A DNA stretch of 64,000 nucleotides from Paucibacter sp. Y2R2-4 (lineage in GTDB: Bacteria > Pseudomonadota > Gammaproteobacteria > Burkholderiales > Burkholderiaceae_C), in contig NZ_JAJIRO010000006.1 in the NCBI RefSeq assembly GCF_025717535.1, forward strand, positions 290,147 to 354,146, written 5' to 3'. Every line of letters starts with the position of its first letter. Position 1 is the first letter of the stretch. Below the pieces are notes generated by a model. It searched no databases, had not been told where the DNA came from, and was given only the letters and a program-made list of their open reading frames with translations. The position numbers and the translations under genes were made by a program. Shown here piece by piece: positions 1-8,816 of this stretch.

Positions 1-999
1 CTCCTTGATGCTGCGGCCGCGCGAAACCCGCGCAATGAAGACGCCGACAAAAGGCGACCAAGAAATCCACCAAGCCCAGTAGAAGACCGTCCAGTCGCTG
101 ACCCAGGCGCTGTCTCTGAAGGGCGTCATGCGCAAACTCATGCGCACGAACTCGCTGAGGTAGGCGCCGAGATTGTTGGTGAAGGTGTCGATGATGGCGA
201 CGGTGGGACCGAGGATGAAGACCGTCAGGGCCAGCGCGGCGGCGATCAGCAAATTGGCGCTGGACAACCATTTCACGCCGCGGCCTATGCCGCTGAGTGC
301 CGAGGCCAGGAACAAGGCGGTGGTCACGGCGATGATGCTGAGCTGCACGTTCAACTGGATGGGCAGGCCCAAAAGTCGTGCCAGACCTGCATTGATTTGC
401 AAGGCGCCCACGCCCAGCGAGGCGGCCACGCCGAAGGCCGTAGCCACGACGGCCAAGACATTGATCACCGGGCCCAACGCCTTGGCCCAGGACCATGCCA
501 GTTCATCGGTGACCGAACTGATCAAGGCCGGTCGGCCGCGTCGGAACTGAAAGAAGCCGATCGCCAAACCGACCATGCTGTAAACGGCCCAAGGGTGCAG
601 GCCCCAGTGAAAGAAGCTGTAGCGCATGGCGGCGTTGGCGGCATCCACGCTCTGCGGCGCAATGCCGGGTGGGGGCTTCAGAAAGTGGGAGAGCGGCTCG
701 GCCACGCCGTAGAACACCAGGCCGATGCCCATGCCGGCGGAGAAGAGCATGGCGAACCAAGCGGCGCGAGAGAACTCCGGCTCTTCGTCGTCTCGTCCGA
801 GTCGCAGTTGTCCGTAGCGACCAAAGGCCAGGCTCAGGCAGCACACCACCAAGCCCAGCACCACCCACAAATACAGCCAGCCGAAATTGCGCGTCAGCTG
901 CTTCAGCGCGCCGCTGAAAAAGGCGTCCATTTCAATCGGCGCAACCAAGCCCCATGCGACCACGGCTGCAATGATGAGAATGGAAAAGAGTCCTTGCAT
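1..999 (-). CDS. BCCT-family betaine/choline/carnitine transporter, C-terminus cut by window edge
   Basis: Sodium- or proton-coupled inner-membrane uptake of quaternary ammonium osmolytes such as betaine or choline is the known role of this family. The minus strand reads open from an ATG at 999 to base 1 (333 residues of a usual 500 or more). It is rich in membrane segments and shows the family signature with AMLFSAGMGIGLVFYGVAEP near residue 85 and the Trp-rich stretch WAWWISWSPFVGVFIARVSR near 310. An in-frame stop lies about 20 codons upstream and no other start codon is available, so ATG 999 is well supported; AAGG about 9 bases upstream can serve as ribosome binding site. The N-terminus lacks the usual cytoplasmic tail. 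The exact substrate cannot be told from sequence. Confidence 0.93.
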   Translation of the reverse strand, partial: MQGLFSILIIAAVVAWGLVAPIEMDAFFSGALKQLTRNFGWLYLWVVLGLVVCCLSLAFGRYGQLRLGRDDEEPEFSRAAWFAMLFSAGMGIGLVFYGVAEPLSHFLKPPPGIAPQSVDAANAAMRYSFFHWGLHPWAVYSMVGLAIGFFQFRRGRPALISSVTDELAWSWAKALGPVINVLAVVATAFGVAASLGVGALQINAGLARLLGLPIQLNVQLSIIAVTTALFLASALSGIGRGVKWLSSANLLIAAALALTVFILGPTVAIIDTFTNNLGAYLSEFVRMSLRMTPFRDSAWVSDWTVFYWAWWISWSPFVGVFIARVSRGRSIKE

Positions 1000-1124
1000 G
1001 GAGGAGTGCGCCTTGTTGTGGGTCGTTTGTGGCGCGCTGATTTCAGCGCCCGCCTCGACTCAAGATTGTGCCTGCGGGTCTTGCGACTCGGCCGCGTGAG
1101 AACCGAATGGGACTTGGGGCTTGA

Positions 1125-1148
1125 ACAACCCTCATCCGAGGGGGTTGT
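1125..1148. promoter_or_regulatory. 7-bp inverted repeat, possible operator
   Basis: ACAACCC and GGGTTGT are separated by 10 bases in the 217-base divergent region between the BCCT gene and the phytase-like gene. It could be a regulator site serving either gene. No convincing -35/-10 pair was recognised next to it, so the role is a guess. Confidence 0.3.
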
Positions 1149-1216
1149 CACGGCTCTGTCATATCGCGAGCCTAGCCTGCGCGGCTGCTTAGCGACTCTG
1201 TTGGGAATTCCGCACC

Positions 1217-2626
1217 ATGATTTCAACTCTCCGTCTCACATCGGCTGCCGTGCTCTTGGCATGCTCTGGCATGGCCGCTCAGGCCGCCCCTTCCTTCGTC
1301 AACGGCCTGGCGCTGGACGGCGCAGCCTTGGACTTGTCGGGCGGCAGCAGCGTCAACAACGGTCGCCTCGGCTATTTCTCTGACATCTATTACGACACCA
1401 ACCGCAATGAGTGGTGGGGCCTGTCGGATCGCGGCCCTGGCGGCGGCACTTTGAACTACGACACCCGGGTGCAGCGTTTTACGCTGGACGTGGACCAAAA
1501 CACCGGCGCGATCAGCAACTTCAAAATCGCCGAGACGGTGGTATTCAAGAGTGGCTCGCAAGGCCTGAATGGCATTGCGCCTAACCCCAAGAGTCAGCTG
1601 GGTCTGGCCCATGACCCAGAAGGCGTGGTCATCAATCCGAAGAACGGCAACTTCCTGATTTCTGACGAGTACGGCCCCTCGGTGCGGGAGTTCAACCGCA
1701 GCGGCGAGTTGCTGCGCACCTTCACCACGCCCGCCAATCTGATCCCGCGCAATGGCAGCACCGGCCTTGCCAACTACGCTGATGACTCCGGCAACACCGC
1801 GGGTAAGCGCACCAACCGCGGCTTTGAAGGCTTGGCCATCAGCCCCGATGGCAAGTACGCGTTTGCCATGTTGCAAAGCGCCATGCTGGACGAGGGCGGC
1901 GGCAATGGTTCAGTCAATCGCATCGTCAAGTTCGACATCGAAACCGGCACGGCGGTGGCGCAGTACGCCTACCAAATGAAGCGCAGCGGTCAAGGCCAGG
2001 GCATCTCGGCCCTGGTGGCCATCAATGACCACGAGTTTTATGTGCTGGAGCGCAACAACCGGGGTGTGGGCGTGGGCGCCGAGTTCGCCACGGCCGACAA
2101 AGAGGTCTATCGCATCGATCTGAACGGCGCCAGCGATGTGTCCAGCATCAATCTGAGCACCGGCAGCTACACCAAGGTCAGCAAGTCGGGTCAGATCTTG
2201 GACCTGGACGCCAACACCCTGGCCGCCCTGGGAAACAAGTCGCCTGAGAAGTGGGAAGGCCTGGCCATTGGGCCTAAGCTGGCCAATGGCAAGTACCTGA
2301 TCTTGGCGGGCACCGACAACGATTACAGCGTGACGCAAAACGCCAGCGGTGAGCAGTTGGATGTCTACTTCCGCTTTGGCGATGCCGATCCTTATATGGG
2401 CTCCATCCAGTGCCCACTGGGCCAGACCACCGGTTGCACCGGCGCTGCCAGCAGCGTGCCGACCGACGGCAGCTACAAGCTGCTGCCCGGCGTCTTGCAT
2501 GCCTACACCATCGACGCCGCTGAACTGGGCAATTACGTCACTGCCGTGCCAGAACCCGGTACTTGGGCGCTGATGGTCGTTGGCTTGTTGGCCGTGGGCG
2601 CTTTGGCGCGCCGTCGCCAGGCCTGA
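1217..2626 (+). CDS. Esterase-like/phytase-like beta-propeller protein with PEP-CTERM anchor
   Basis: Predicted exported protein of 469 residues. A signal peptide occupies residues 1-23 (cleavage after AQA). The body matches the esterase-like activity of phytase family (PF13449 type), with the repeated pattern YDTNRNEWWGLSDRGPGG near 55 and GLAHDPEGVVINPKNGNFLI near 135. The C-terminus is a textbook PEP-CTERM signal: VPEPGTWALMVVGLLAVGAL followed by basic ARRRQA. In known systems this tail is handled by an exosortase and the protein ends up at the surface or in exopolysaccharide; no exosortase is in this window. Family members are linked to phosphoester or esterase activity but the substrate here is unknown. 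A rho-independent terminator follows the stop. Confidence 0.88.
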   Translation: MISTLRLTSAAVLLACSGMAAQAAPSFVNGLALDGAALDLSGGSSVNNGRLGYFSDIYYDTNRNEWWGLSDRGPGGGTLNYDTRVQRFTLDVDQNTGAISNFKIAETVVFKSGSQGLNGIAPNPKSQLGLAHDPEGVVINPKNGNFLISDEYGPSVREFNRSGELLRTFTTPANLIPRNGSTGLANYADDSGNTAGKRTNRGFEGLAISPDGKYAFAMLQSAMLDEGGGNGSVNRIVKFDIETGTAVAQYAYQMKRSGQGQGISALVAINDHEFYVLERNNRGVGVGAEFATADKEVYRIDLNGASDVSSINLSTGSYTKVSKSGQILDLDANTLAALGNKSPEKWEGLAIGPKLANGKYLILAGTDNDYSVTQNASGEQLDVYFRFGDADPYMGSIQCPLGQTTGCTGAASSVPTDGSYKLLPGVLHAYTIDAAELGNYVTAVPEPGTWALMVVGLLAVGALARRRQA

Positions 2627-2676
2627 TTACAGGGTTTAGCTGTGCTTGGGGCCTAGTCCCAGCCACTGAGTCAAAG

Positions 2677-2714
2677 AGCCGTGCAGTCTCAGTGCAGATT
2701 GCGCGGCTTTTTTT
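2677..2714 (+). terminator. Rho-independent terminator after the phytase-like gene
   Basis: Arms AGCCGTGCA and TGCGCGGCT (one G-U pair) enclose a 14-base loop and are followed by seven T. It overlaps the last codons of the opposing gene on the minus strand, whose stop codon sits in the loop. Confidence 0.75.
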
Positions 2715-3063
2715 CGTCTTGTTCTTCGCTTCCATCGGCGCCTGAGTCGTCAGCCTTGCCGCCAAAACGCTTGGGCTTGTAGACATTGCCTTCCCAGCTG
2801 CCCTCGGGCTTGTTGGCGCCGCGAGCCTTGCTCTGGGCGCGACGGATGGCGGCTTCCGCCTCTGCGGAGGCTGCCTTTTTATTCGGACGATGCTGGGCCT
2901 TGCGCTTCAGGCCTTGTAACTGCTGAAGCAGCAAAAACTGCATGCGCCTCAGGCGGGCGTCGATCTGCCGCTGTTGCTGCGGCTTGAGCAGCATGCGCAC
3001 ACCCATAAACAAGCAGATCAGCAGAACGATGACGGCGAACAGGCTGGAGATGGAGAAGCTCAT
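2689..3063 (-). CDS. Small membrane-anchored hypothetical protein
   Basis: 124 residues, family not recognised. Residues 5-26 form one hydrophobic segment (SISSLFAVIVLLICLFMGVR), followed by a Gln/Arg-rich amphipathic stretch (30-56) and a hydrophilic, basic then acidic tail. The topology suggests a bitopic inner-membrane protein with a cytoplasmic tail. It is convergent with the phytase-like gene and divergent from the S9 peptidase gene. The amino-acid make-up and a single clean N-terminal membrane segment argue that it is real, but no function can be assigned. Confidence 0.7.
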   Translation of the reverse strand: MSFSISSLFAVIVLLICLFMGVRMLLKPQQQRQIDARLRRMQFLLLQQLQGLKRKAQHRPNKKAASAEAEAAIRRAQSKARGANKPEGSWEGNVYKPKRFGGKADDSGADGSEEQDEKKPRNLH

Positions 3064-3172
3064 GACGCAAGTTTCGCCGATCTACGCTTGCGACTTGCTA
3101 TGACCAAGGTCTGACAAGTGCGGGCCCCGTAAAATTCGCGCGCCCTGACCTTGGGCTCGTTCGGAGATCCGA

Positions 3173-5887
3173 TTGCGCTTTCTTACTCCCCCACCGAAAA
3201 AGATCGCAGCCACCAGCTGCTTTGTGCTCGCCTTGATCGGCGCCATCACCGCTCAGGCGGTGGTCGCCCAGCCGCTCGCAGCGGCGCCAGCCCTGAGCAC
3301 GGCTGCGCCTAGCCTGGAGCAGGTGTTCCGCGCCGAGCCCTACCGTGGCGAGAACGCCAAGGAGGCCACGTTCAGCCGCAGCGGCCGGTATCTGGCCTAT
3401 TTGTGGAACCCCTTCGGCGAGCCCGGCAGCGACTTGTATGTGCATGACAGCAAGACCGGCAAGACCTTGCGCCTGACTTCGCCGGCCATCATGGCCGCCT
3501 TCGATGCGCCGGAAGACCTGGAACGCTTCGACAAAAAGCTGCAGCAAAAGCGCCGCGAGTTGGCCGAGCGCCAAGCCAAGGAAGAGGCGCAGGTCGCTTA
3601 TCTGCGCGGCGAGAAGGTGGACCTGGGCCAATGGGAAGCCGCGCAGCTGGAGCTGGTGAAGAAAGAATTCGCCGCCAAAAAGGCGCGCGAGGATGCTCAA
3701 AAAGCGGCCGACAAGGCCGAGGCGGAAGCCGAAAAGCGCGCCGCCGAGGCTTTGGCCGCCAAGCGCGCCGGCAAGCCCTTGGCGGCGGCCCCAGCCGCAT
3801 CGGCAGCGTCTGCGGTTGCAGCGGCCGACAAGCCCGAGAAAGACAAAGAGCTTTGGGAATGGCGCGACGAGCTGAAGAAGAAGCTCGCCAAGGAAAAGCT
3901 CAAACCGACCGACCTCTACCCTGGCGCCGCCCAGGTGGTGTGGGCTAACAAGAAGGACGAGCTGATCGTTCAGTACCGCGGTAGCTTGTTCCGCTGGGTG
4001 GCTGGCGAGGCCAGCCTACAGCCGCTGCAGTTGACGCAGCGCGATCTGCGCATGGTGGCTTACACCGCGGATGATCAGGGCTATGTCTTCATGGACGACA
4101 AGCGCGTGCTGCGCGCCAAGTTCAATGCGGGTGCTGTGCAGGTCATCAACCGTGAGCTGATTCACCCGGATGACGCAGACAAAAAGTACAGCATTGAGTC
4201 GACCACCATCAGCGAAGATGGTCGCTGGATGGCCCTGGTCGGACGTGCGCCGCTGAAGGCGCCGGAAGAAGGCAAGCCGGCCGCGGAGCCTGCCGGCCGC
4301 AAGGTCGAGATCATGGGTTATGCCGAGCGCTTTGCCACCGCCAAGAAGGTGGACCGCGAGGTCTCGGATGACAAGCGTCAGATCAAGCCTTTGGCGATCT
4401 ATATCCGCAAGGTGCCCGGCGCTGAAGGCGCCCCGGCCAAGCAGCCCGCACCGGTCTTTACCAACGCAGGCGGCGATGTCTGGTTTGAACTCAGCCCGAT
4501 TGCCTGGGCGCGCGATGGCAGCCGCTATGCTTTCAGCACCTGGGAGCGAGAGAAAGAACTGCTGCGCGTCTACATCGGCAATGCCGACGAAAGCGCCAAG
4601 CCAGAAATGGTGCTGGAGCGTCGCGGCGATGTGGGCCACGAGGTGGTCAATGTGGTCAAGCCCCAGTTCACCCCCGATGGCAAGACCCTAGTCCTGACCC
4701 TGGATGAGGCGGGCTTCCGCCAACCCTATGCCTTGGACATTGCGTCGCGCAGCCTGCGTGCGTTGGTGAAAGGTGAGTTTGAAGCGCATCAGGTCTTAGG
4801 CTTCACGCCCGACAGCAAGGCTCTGTTCGTGCTGGCCAATAAGGACGACTTGGCGGCCATGAATCTGTACCGCGTCACGCTGGCCGACGGCAGCATGCAA
4901 GCCCTGGGCGATGCGGCGGACTATCACCGCACGCCAGCGGTTTCGCATGACGGCCAATGGGTGGCCGCCAATGCCGGCCACTGGGCTTCGCGCCCCGAGC
5001 TGAAGTTGATCAACGCGGCGCAGCCGAGCAAGCCGGTGGCCAAGGTCTTGACCGACAGCCACGACAAGGCCTGGGGCCAAATCGACGTGCTGCGCCCGGA
5101 GCGTTTCAGCTTCAAGAACCGCCATGGCGACAGCATCCCGGCCTATGTCTTCAAGCCGCAAGGCTGGAAGGCTTCAGACAAACGCCCGGCCGTGGTTTAT
5201 ATCTATGGTGGCCCTTTGAATGACCGCCATTCGGTCGAAGCCGATAGCTTCCAGCCCAGCGCCTATATGTTCGCCATGTATATGGCGGCCAAGCATGGCT
5301 ATGTGATGGTGACGATTGATTCGCGCGGACACTCGAACTACGGCCGGCGCTTCTCGGACGCCAACTGGGAACAGGCTGGCCTGCCGCAGACCGAGGACCT
5401 GGAGGACTTGCACGCGCTGATGAGCAAAGACTTCGGCATCGACCCCGCGCGCGTCGGCCTGAACGGTTGGAGTTTTGGCGGCTTCCAGACGCAGTACACC
5501 CTGTACAGCAAGCCCGATCTGTTCGCCGCCGGCATCGCCGGTGCAGGCCCGACCGAATGGGAGAACTACAACAGCTGGTACAGCGGCCGCACCATCGGCA
5601 AGGTCGATCGCAGCAAGCCCAATCTGCGCAAGTACTCCTTGATTCCCATGGCCAAGGGCCTGCGCAAGCCGCTGCTGCTGGTGCACGGCATGATGGACCC
5701 TAACGTCTTGTATCAAGACACGGTGAACGTCTATCGCGCACTCTTGGAGTCAGGCAAAGAGGGCTTGGTGGACCTCTTCCTCGACCCCGAAGGCGAGCAC
5801 GGCATGGGCGGCGCGGTCAAGACCGTCGGCTGGCACCGCAAGTACGAAGCCTTCTGGTTGCAGCATCTGGGCCGCACCAAGCCTTGA
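3173..5887 (+). CDS. S9 (prolyl oligopeptidase) family serine peptidase with charged coiled-coil insert
   Basis: Predicted periplasmic or outer-membrane-facing peptidase of the acylaminoacyl-peptidase/DPP IV clan. The start is TTG at 3173, with GGAG 7 bases upstream. Residues 1-33 look like a signal peptide. An N-terminal beta-propeller is followed by an alpha/beta hydrolase domain from about 640. The catalytic triad is visible: Ser767 in GWSFGG, Asp842 in HGMMDPN and His876 in GEHGMGG. Residues about 110-225 are unusual: a long Lys/Glu/Ala-rich helical stretch breaks into the first propeller blades. The family cleaves short peptides; the substrate here is unknown. The gene stands alone, ending in a strong terminator. 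A second, diverged S9 peptidase is at 56595-59054. Confidence 0.9.
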   Translation: MRFLTPPPKKIAATSCFVLALIGAITAQAVVAQPLAAAPALSTAAPSLEQVFRAEPYRGENAKEATFSRSGRYLAYLWNPFGEPGSDLYVHDSKTGKTLRLTSPAIMAAFDAPEDLERFDKKLQQKRRELAERQAKEEAQVAYLRGEKVDLGQWEAAQLELVKKEFAAKKAREDAQKAADKAEAEAEKRAAEALAAKRAGKPLAAAPAASAASAVAAADKPEKDKELWEWRDELKKKLAKEKLKPTDLYPGAAQVVWANKKDELIVQYRGSLFRWVAGEASLQPLQLTQRDLRMVAYTADDQGYVFMDDKRVLRAKFNAGAVQVINRELIHPDDADKKYSIESTTISEDGRWMALVGRAPLKAPEEGKPAAEPAGRKVEIMGYAERFATAKKVDREVSDDKRQIKPLAIYIRKVPGAEGAPAKQPAPVFTNAGGDVWFELSPIAWARDGSRYAFSTWEREKELLRVYIGNADESAKPEMVLERRGDVGHEVVNVVKPQFTPDGKTLVLTLDEAGFRQPYALDIASRSLRALVKGEFEAHQVLGFTPDSKALFVLANKDDLAAMNLYRVTLADGSMQALGDAADYHRTPAVSHDGQWVAANAGHWASRPELKLINAAQPSKPVAKVLTDSHDKAWGQIDVLRPERFSFKNRHGDSIPAYVFKPQGWKASDKRPAVVYIYGGPLNDRHSVEADSFQPSAYMFAMYMAAKHGYVMVTIDSRGHSNYGRRFSDANWEQAGLPQTEDLEDLHALMSKDFGIDPARVGLNGWSFGGFQTQYTLYSKPDLFAAGIAGAGPTEWENYNSWYSGRTIGKVDRSKPNLRKYSLIPMAKGLRKPLLLVHGMMDPNVLYQDTVNVYRALLESGKEGLVDLFLDPEGEHGMGGAVKTVGWHRKYEAFWLQHLGRTKP

Positions 5888-5913
5888 GTTGCAATCCCTA
5901 AAAGCCTTAATTG

Positions 5914-5940
5914 AAGCCCGGACTGGTTCCGGGCTTTTTT
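5914..5940 (+). terminator. Rho-independent terminator after the S9 peptidase gene
   Basis: Perfect 9-bp stem AAGCCCGGA / TCCGGGCTT with a 5-base loop, ending in a run of six T starting at the base of the stem. It lies 26 bases after the stop codon. Confidence 0.9.
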
Positions 5941-6114
5941 CTTTCTTGACCCTTGAGGCATTCCTACCGAAGATCAGTGCACCGCCCTGGCCGTGGTGGG
6001 GAACGAGGCTCCATCGGCTGTTGGTGTGAAACATGCGCGTTTGCTCAAAGGCGTTTCAGGTAGTTGGCGGCCTCGTTTCAGTCTCTTCCGATGGGTCTTC
6101 AGGGAGTCAAGCCA

Positions 6115-7266
6115 ATGCAACACACATCCTTCACCAGCAAGTCTGGGCCTCGCCTTTTGCTCTTGGCCTGTGCGCTATCGGCTGCTTCTGCGGCCCATGC
6201 CTTTAGTTTTCAGCTGACCGAGCTGGGCACCTTGGGCCAATCTGGGGCGGCCCATGCCTCCAGCATGGCTTTTGGCCTGAACGCCGCGGGGCAGGTCGTT
6301 GGCGTTAGCAATACCGGTGGACCAACACCGCATGAATATGGCTTTATCTGGACGGCAGGCAGCATGACAGCCTTGCCCTCCTTGGATGCCAACGGCGTTT
6401 ACGGCAGCATCGCTTACGGTATCAATGCAGCGGGAACCGTGGTCGGGTCGGGCTACACCACCGGGGCGTTGTCCTATCACGGTATCCAATGGCCGGCCGC
6501 GAGTCCTGGCTCGCCCACAGATTTGGGCTCTGGCAATAGCTTCAGCATGGCTGTGGCCGTCAATGCCAGCGGCACCGTGGCGGGGCAAAGCACCAACCAA
6601 GCCGTACGCTGGGTGAATGGGGTGATGAGCAGTTTGCCTGGCCTGGGGGGCAGCGTCAGCGGAGCTTGGGCCCTCAATGATGCCGGCCAAATCGTCGGTG
6701 ATTCAGGGCTTAGCGGTGATGTCACTTCCCATGCCACTTTGTGGACCAATGGGGCGGTCACCGACTTGGGAACCTTGAGTGGCGGAACCTACAGCTCCGC
6801 ATGGGGCATCAACGCGCAAGGCCATGTGATCGGCTATGCCGACAAAGACAACAACCAGAACTTCACCACCGGCGTCTTGTGGAAGAACGGCCAGATGATT
6901 GACCTGGGGACTCTGGGTGGTGACGCCAGCGAAGCGCGCGGCATCAACAAGAACGATTGGGTGGTGGGCGGCGCCTGGCTGAGCAATAACGCGGTCGAGC
7001 ATGCAACGCTGTGGTCGGGCAGCAGTTGGTTGGATCTGAATGGCGCCGTGCTCGGTGGCTTGGGGAGCTTTGCCTACCTGGAGCTGGCCACAGCCGTCAA
7101 CGATGCCGGTCAAATTGTTGGTTATGGCAAGACGCTGAGCGGCGATACCCGCGCTTTCTTGCTGACGCCCGTGCCAGTGCCTGAGCCCTCAAGCTATGCC
7201 TTGATGCTGCTGGGCTTGGGGCTCTTGGCGGGTGCGGCACGGCGGCGCGCCGCTTTGCTGCGCTAG
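6115..7266 (+). CDS. HAF-repeat PEP-CTERM protein
   Basis: Exported protein of 383 residues. The ATG at 6115 was chosen because AGGGAG lies 8 bases upstream and a normal signal peptide (ends AHA, about residue 30) then begins at once; an in-frame TTG 51 bases earlier lacks this support. The body is built from HAF-type repeats, each with a LGTLGG-like strand and a GIN-x-x-GQVVG-like turn (for instance LGTLSGGTYSSAWGINAQGH near 235), predicting a beta-propeller. The C-terminus PVPEPSSYALMLLGLGLLAG plus ARRRAALLR is a PEP-CTERM sorting signal. The function of HAF proteins is not known. The TAG stop overlaps the stop codon of the opposing M48 protease gene. Confidence 0.88.
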   Translation: MQHTSFTSKSGPRLLLLACALSAASAAHAFSFQLTELGTLGQSGAAHASSMAFGLNAAGQVVGVSNTGGPTPHEYGFIWTAGSMTALPSLDANGVYGSIAYGINAAGTVVGSGYTTGALSYHGIQWPAASPGSPTDLGSGNSFSMAVAVNASGTVAGQSTNQAVRWVNGVMSSLPGLGGSVSGAWALNDAGQIVGDSGLSGDVTSHATLWTNGAVTDLGTLSGGTYSSAWGINAQGHVIGYADKDNNQNFTTGVLWKNGQMIDLGTLGGDASEARGINKNDWVVGGAWLSNNAVEHATLWSGSSWLDLNGAVLGGLGSFAYLELATAVNDAGQIVGYGKTLSGDTRAFLLTPVPVPEPSSYALMLLGLGLLAGAARRRAALLR

Positions 7267-8786
7267 TTGCCCAGCGCCACGACCTTGACGGTTTGACCCG
7301 GTTTCGGCTCGCGGTCCAAGGCGCCGTTGAGCAAACGCAGCTGCGCTTCGGCCCTTTCACCCAAGGGGGAAGTCTTGGCCAGCTGGGCAAAGCCCCCTGC
7401 CGGCATGGTGGTCTTGCGCAGCAGCCAGGGGCGGGCTGCGGTGCGATCAGCTGGCGACATGGCGCGGAAGCTGGCTTCCGCTTCTTGCATTCGGCGTGAG
7501 GCTCTGGCCATGGCGTTGGCATCGCGGGCGCGGTAGAGCAGCAGATAGTTGTTCTTGTTCGGTCCGCCGATCAAGCTAAACTCCAGCCCTTGCCGCTGGC
7601 CCTGCGCGTTACGCACCACCGCATTCACGTGGCTGGCCGGCAGGCCGTTGAGGCTCAGGCGGTCCACCTGCATCTGTTCGGCCTGGGGCAGCAGCTGCTT
7701 CAACATCTGGTCTTGGCTGCCGCTCAGCTTGGGCGGGGCCGGGCGCAGGATCAGGCCAGCGTCTTGCTCGGGGTTGACCAGGAGCAGCGCCTCGGCGCTG
7801 TTTTGAATCTTCCAACCGGCCGGGGCGGTGATGGCGAAGCCGAGTGCTGGGTGGTAGAAGTTCTGGCCCCGGCTCAGGCCTTGGTCGGCACTTTCGCCAA
7901 AGGCGATGCCTTCAATCGCCGTCAGGTAGCGCGCCCGACCTTCGTCTTGGTAAGTTTCGCCGTCACTGGCGTAGTTGCGTGCAGTTTGGCTGATTTGGGC
8001 CAAGCGTTGGTCATTGCTAGGATGCGAGGCCAGCCAGTTGCTGCCTGAGGGCGCGGCGCGGCCCTCCAGACGGGCCTGCTCGGCGGCGAAGCGCTCTTGG
8101 TTCTTCAGTACCCGAATCACCTCGACCATATTCTTGGGGTCGTAGCGGGTGCGGGCAAGATACTCAGCGCCGAGGCCGTCGGCTTGCAGTTCTTGCTCAC
8201 GGCCATAGGATGCGATATAGCCGGCCGCCACGTTTTGCGAGGCCTGGCCCAACATCTGCCCAGCGCCGCCTAAGCCTTGCGACTCCAGCACTGCGCCGAG
8301 CACGCTGGCAGCCAAGACACCGAAGCCGGCGGTTTGTTGACGCGTCGCGCGCTGCGCCCCGTGGCGCGCGGTGACGTGGCCAATCTCATGCCCGATCACG
8401 CCGGCCAAATCGGCCTCGCTCTCCAGGTAGGCCATGATGCCGCGGGTGATGTAGACATAGCCGCCGGGCAGGGCGAAGGCATTCACCTCGGGGCTGTCCA
8501 AGACTGTGAAGTGCCATTGCAGATGGCTGCGGTGCGAGGCCGCAGCCAGCTTCTGGCCAATCTCATTCACATAGGCTTGCAGCTTGGGATTGGCCAGTGG
8601 CGTGTATTCCTTGAGCACTTGCTCATGGGCTTTGCGGCCTTCCGCGATCTCGCTGGCCTCGTCCATCACCGATCGCTCGGCTTGGCCGGTGACCGGGTTG
8701 ACCACGGTGGTGCCGCAGGCGCTCAGCAGGCCCGCGGCCAAGCTGAGCGCCAGCAAGCGCGGACGGAAGAACTTCAAAGCAACCAT
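7263..8786 (-). CDS. M48-family metalloprotease lipoprotein (BepA/YfgC-like)
   Basis: Zinc peptidase of the periplasmic M48C type that in relatives handles outer-membrane protein assembly quality control. From ATG 8786 it has 507 residues, with a lipoprotein signal (LLSAC, Cys24). The zinc motif is HEIGH at 133-137, and the third ligand is probably the Glu in REQELQADGLGAEYL near 190. The C-terminal half is a Gln/Leu-rich domain without the clear TPR repeats of E. coli BepA. Upstream in-frame codons exist but would place the lipobox too deep; no strong ribosome binding site is seen at ATG 8786. It follows the UPF0149 gene by 19 bases, suggesting co-transcription. Confidence 0.88.
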   Translation of the reverse strand: MVALKFFRPRLLALSLAAGLLSACGTTVVNPVTGQAERSVMDEASEIAEGRKAHEQVLKEYTPLANPKLQAYVNEIGQKLAAASHRSHLQWHFTVLDSPEVNAFALPGGYVYITRGIMAYLESEADLAGVIGHEIGHVTARHGAQRATRQQTAGFGVLAASVLGAVLESQGLGGAGQMLGQASQNVAAGYIASYGREQELQADGLGAEYLARTRYDPKNMVEVIRVLKNQERFAAEQARLEGRAAPSGSNWLASHPSNDQRLAQISQTARNYASDGETYQDEGRARYLTAIEGIAFGESADQGLSRGQNFYHPALGFAITAPAGWKIQNSAEALLLVNPEQDAGLILRPAPPKLSGSQDQMLKQLLPQAEQMQVDRLSLNGLPASHVNAVVRNAQGQRQGLEFSLIGGPNKNNYLLLYRARDANAMARASRRMQEAEASFRAMSPADRTAARPWLLRKTTMPAGGFAQLAKTSPLGERAEAQLRLLNGALDREPKPGQTVKVVALGN

Positions 8787-8802
8787 CGATACATCAAATA
8801 CA

Positions 8803-8816
8803 GGGTCAGGTCTTGC
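8803..8816 (+). repeat. Partial REP-like arm
   Basis: GGGTCAGGTCTTGC matches 14 bases of the 16-base arm GGGGTCAGGYCTTGCC found as palindromes near the RAYT gene and after groEL. It spans the end of the UPF0149 gene and has no partner arm nearby, so chance is possible. Confidence 0.4.

Noticed and set aside
397..1383. Long open frame on the plus strand across the BCCT gene
   Set aside because: It runs opposite to a clear transporter coding sequence, has no family resemblance and reads into the start of the phytase-like gene; it is a high-GC shadow frame.
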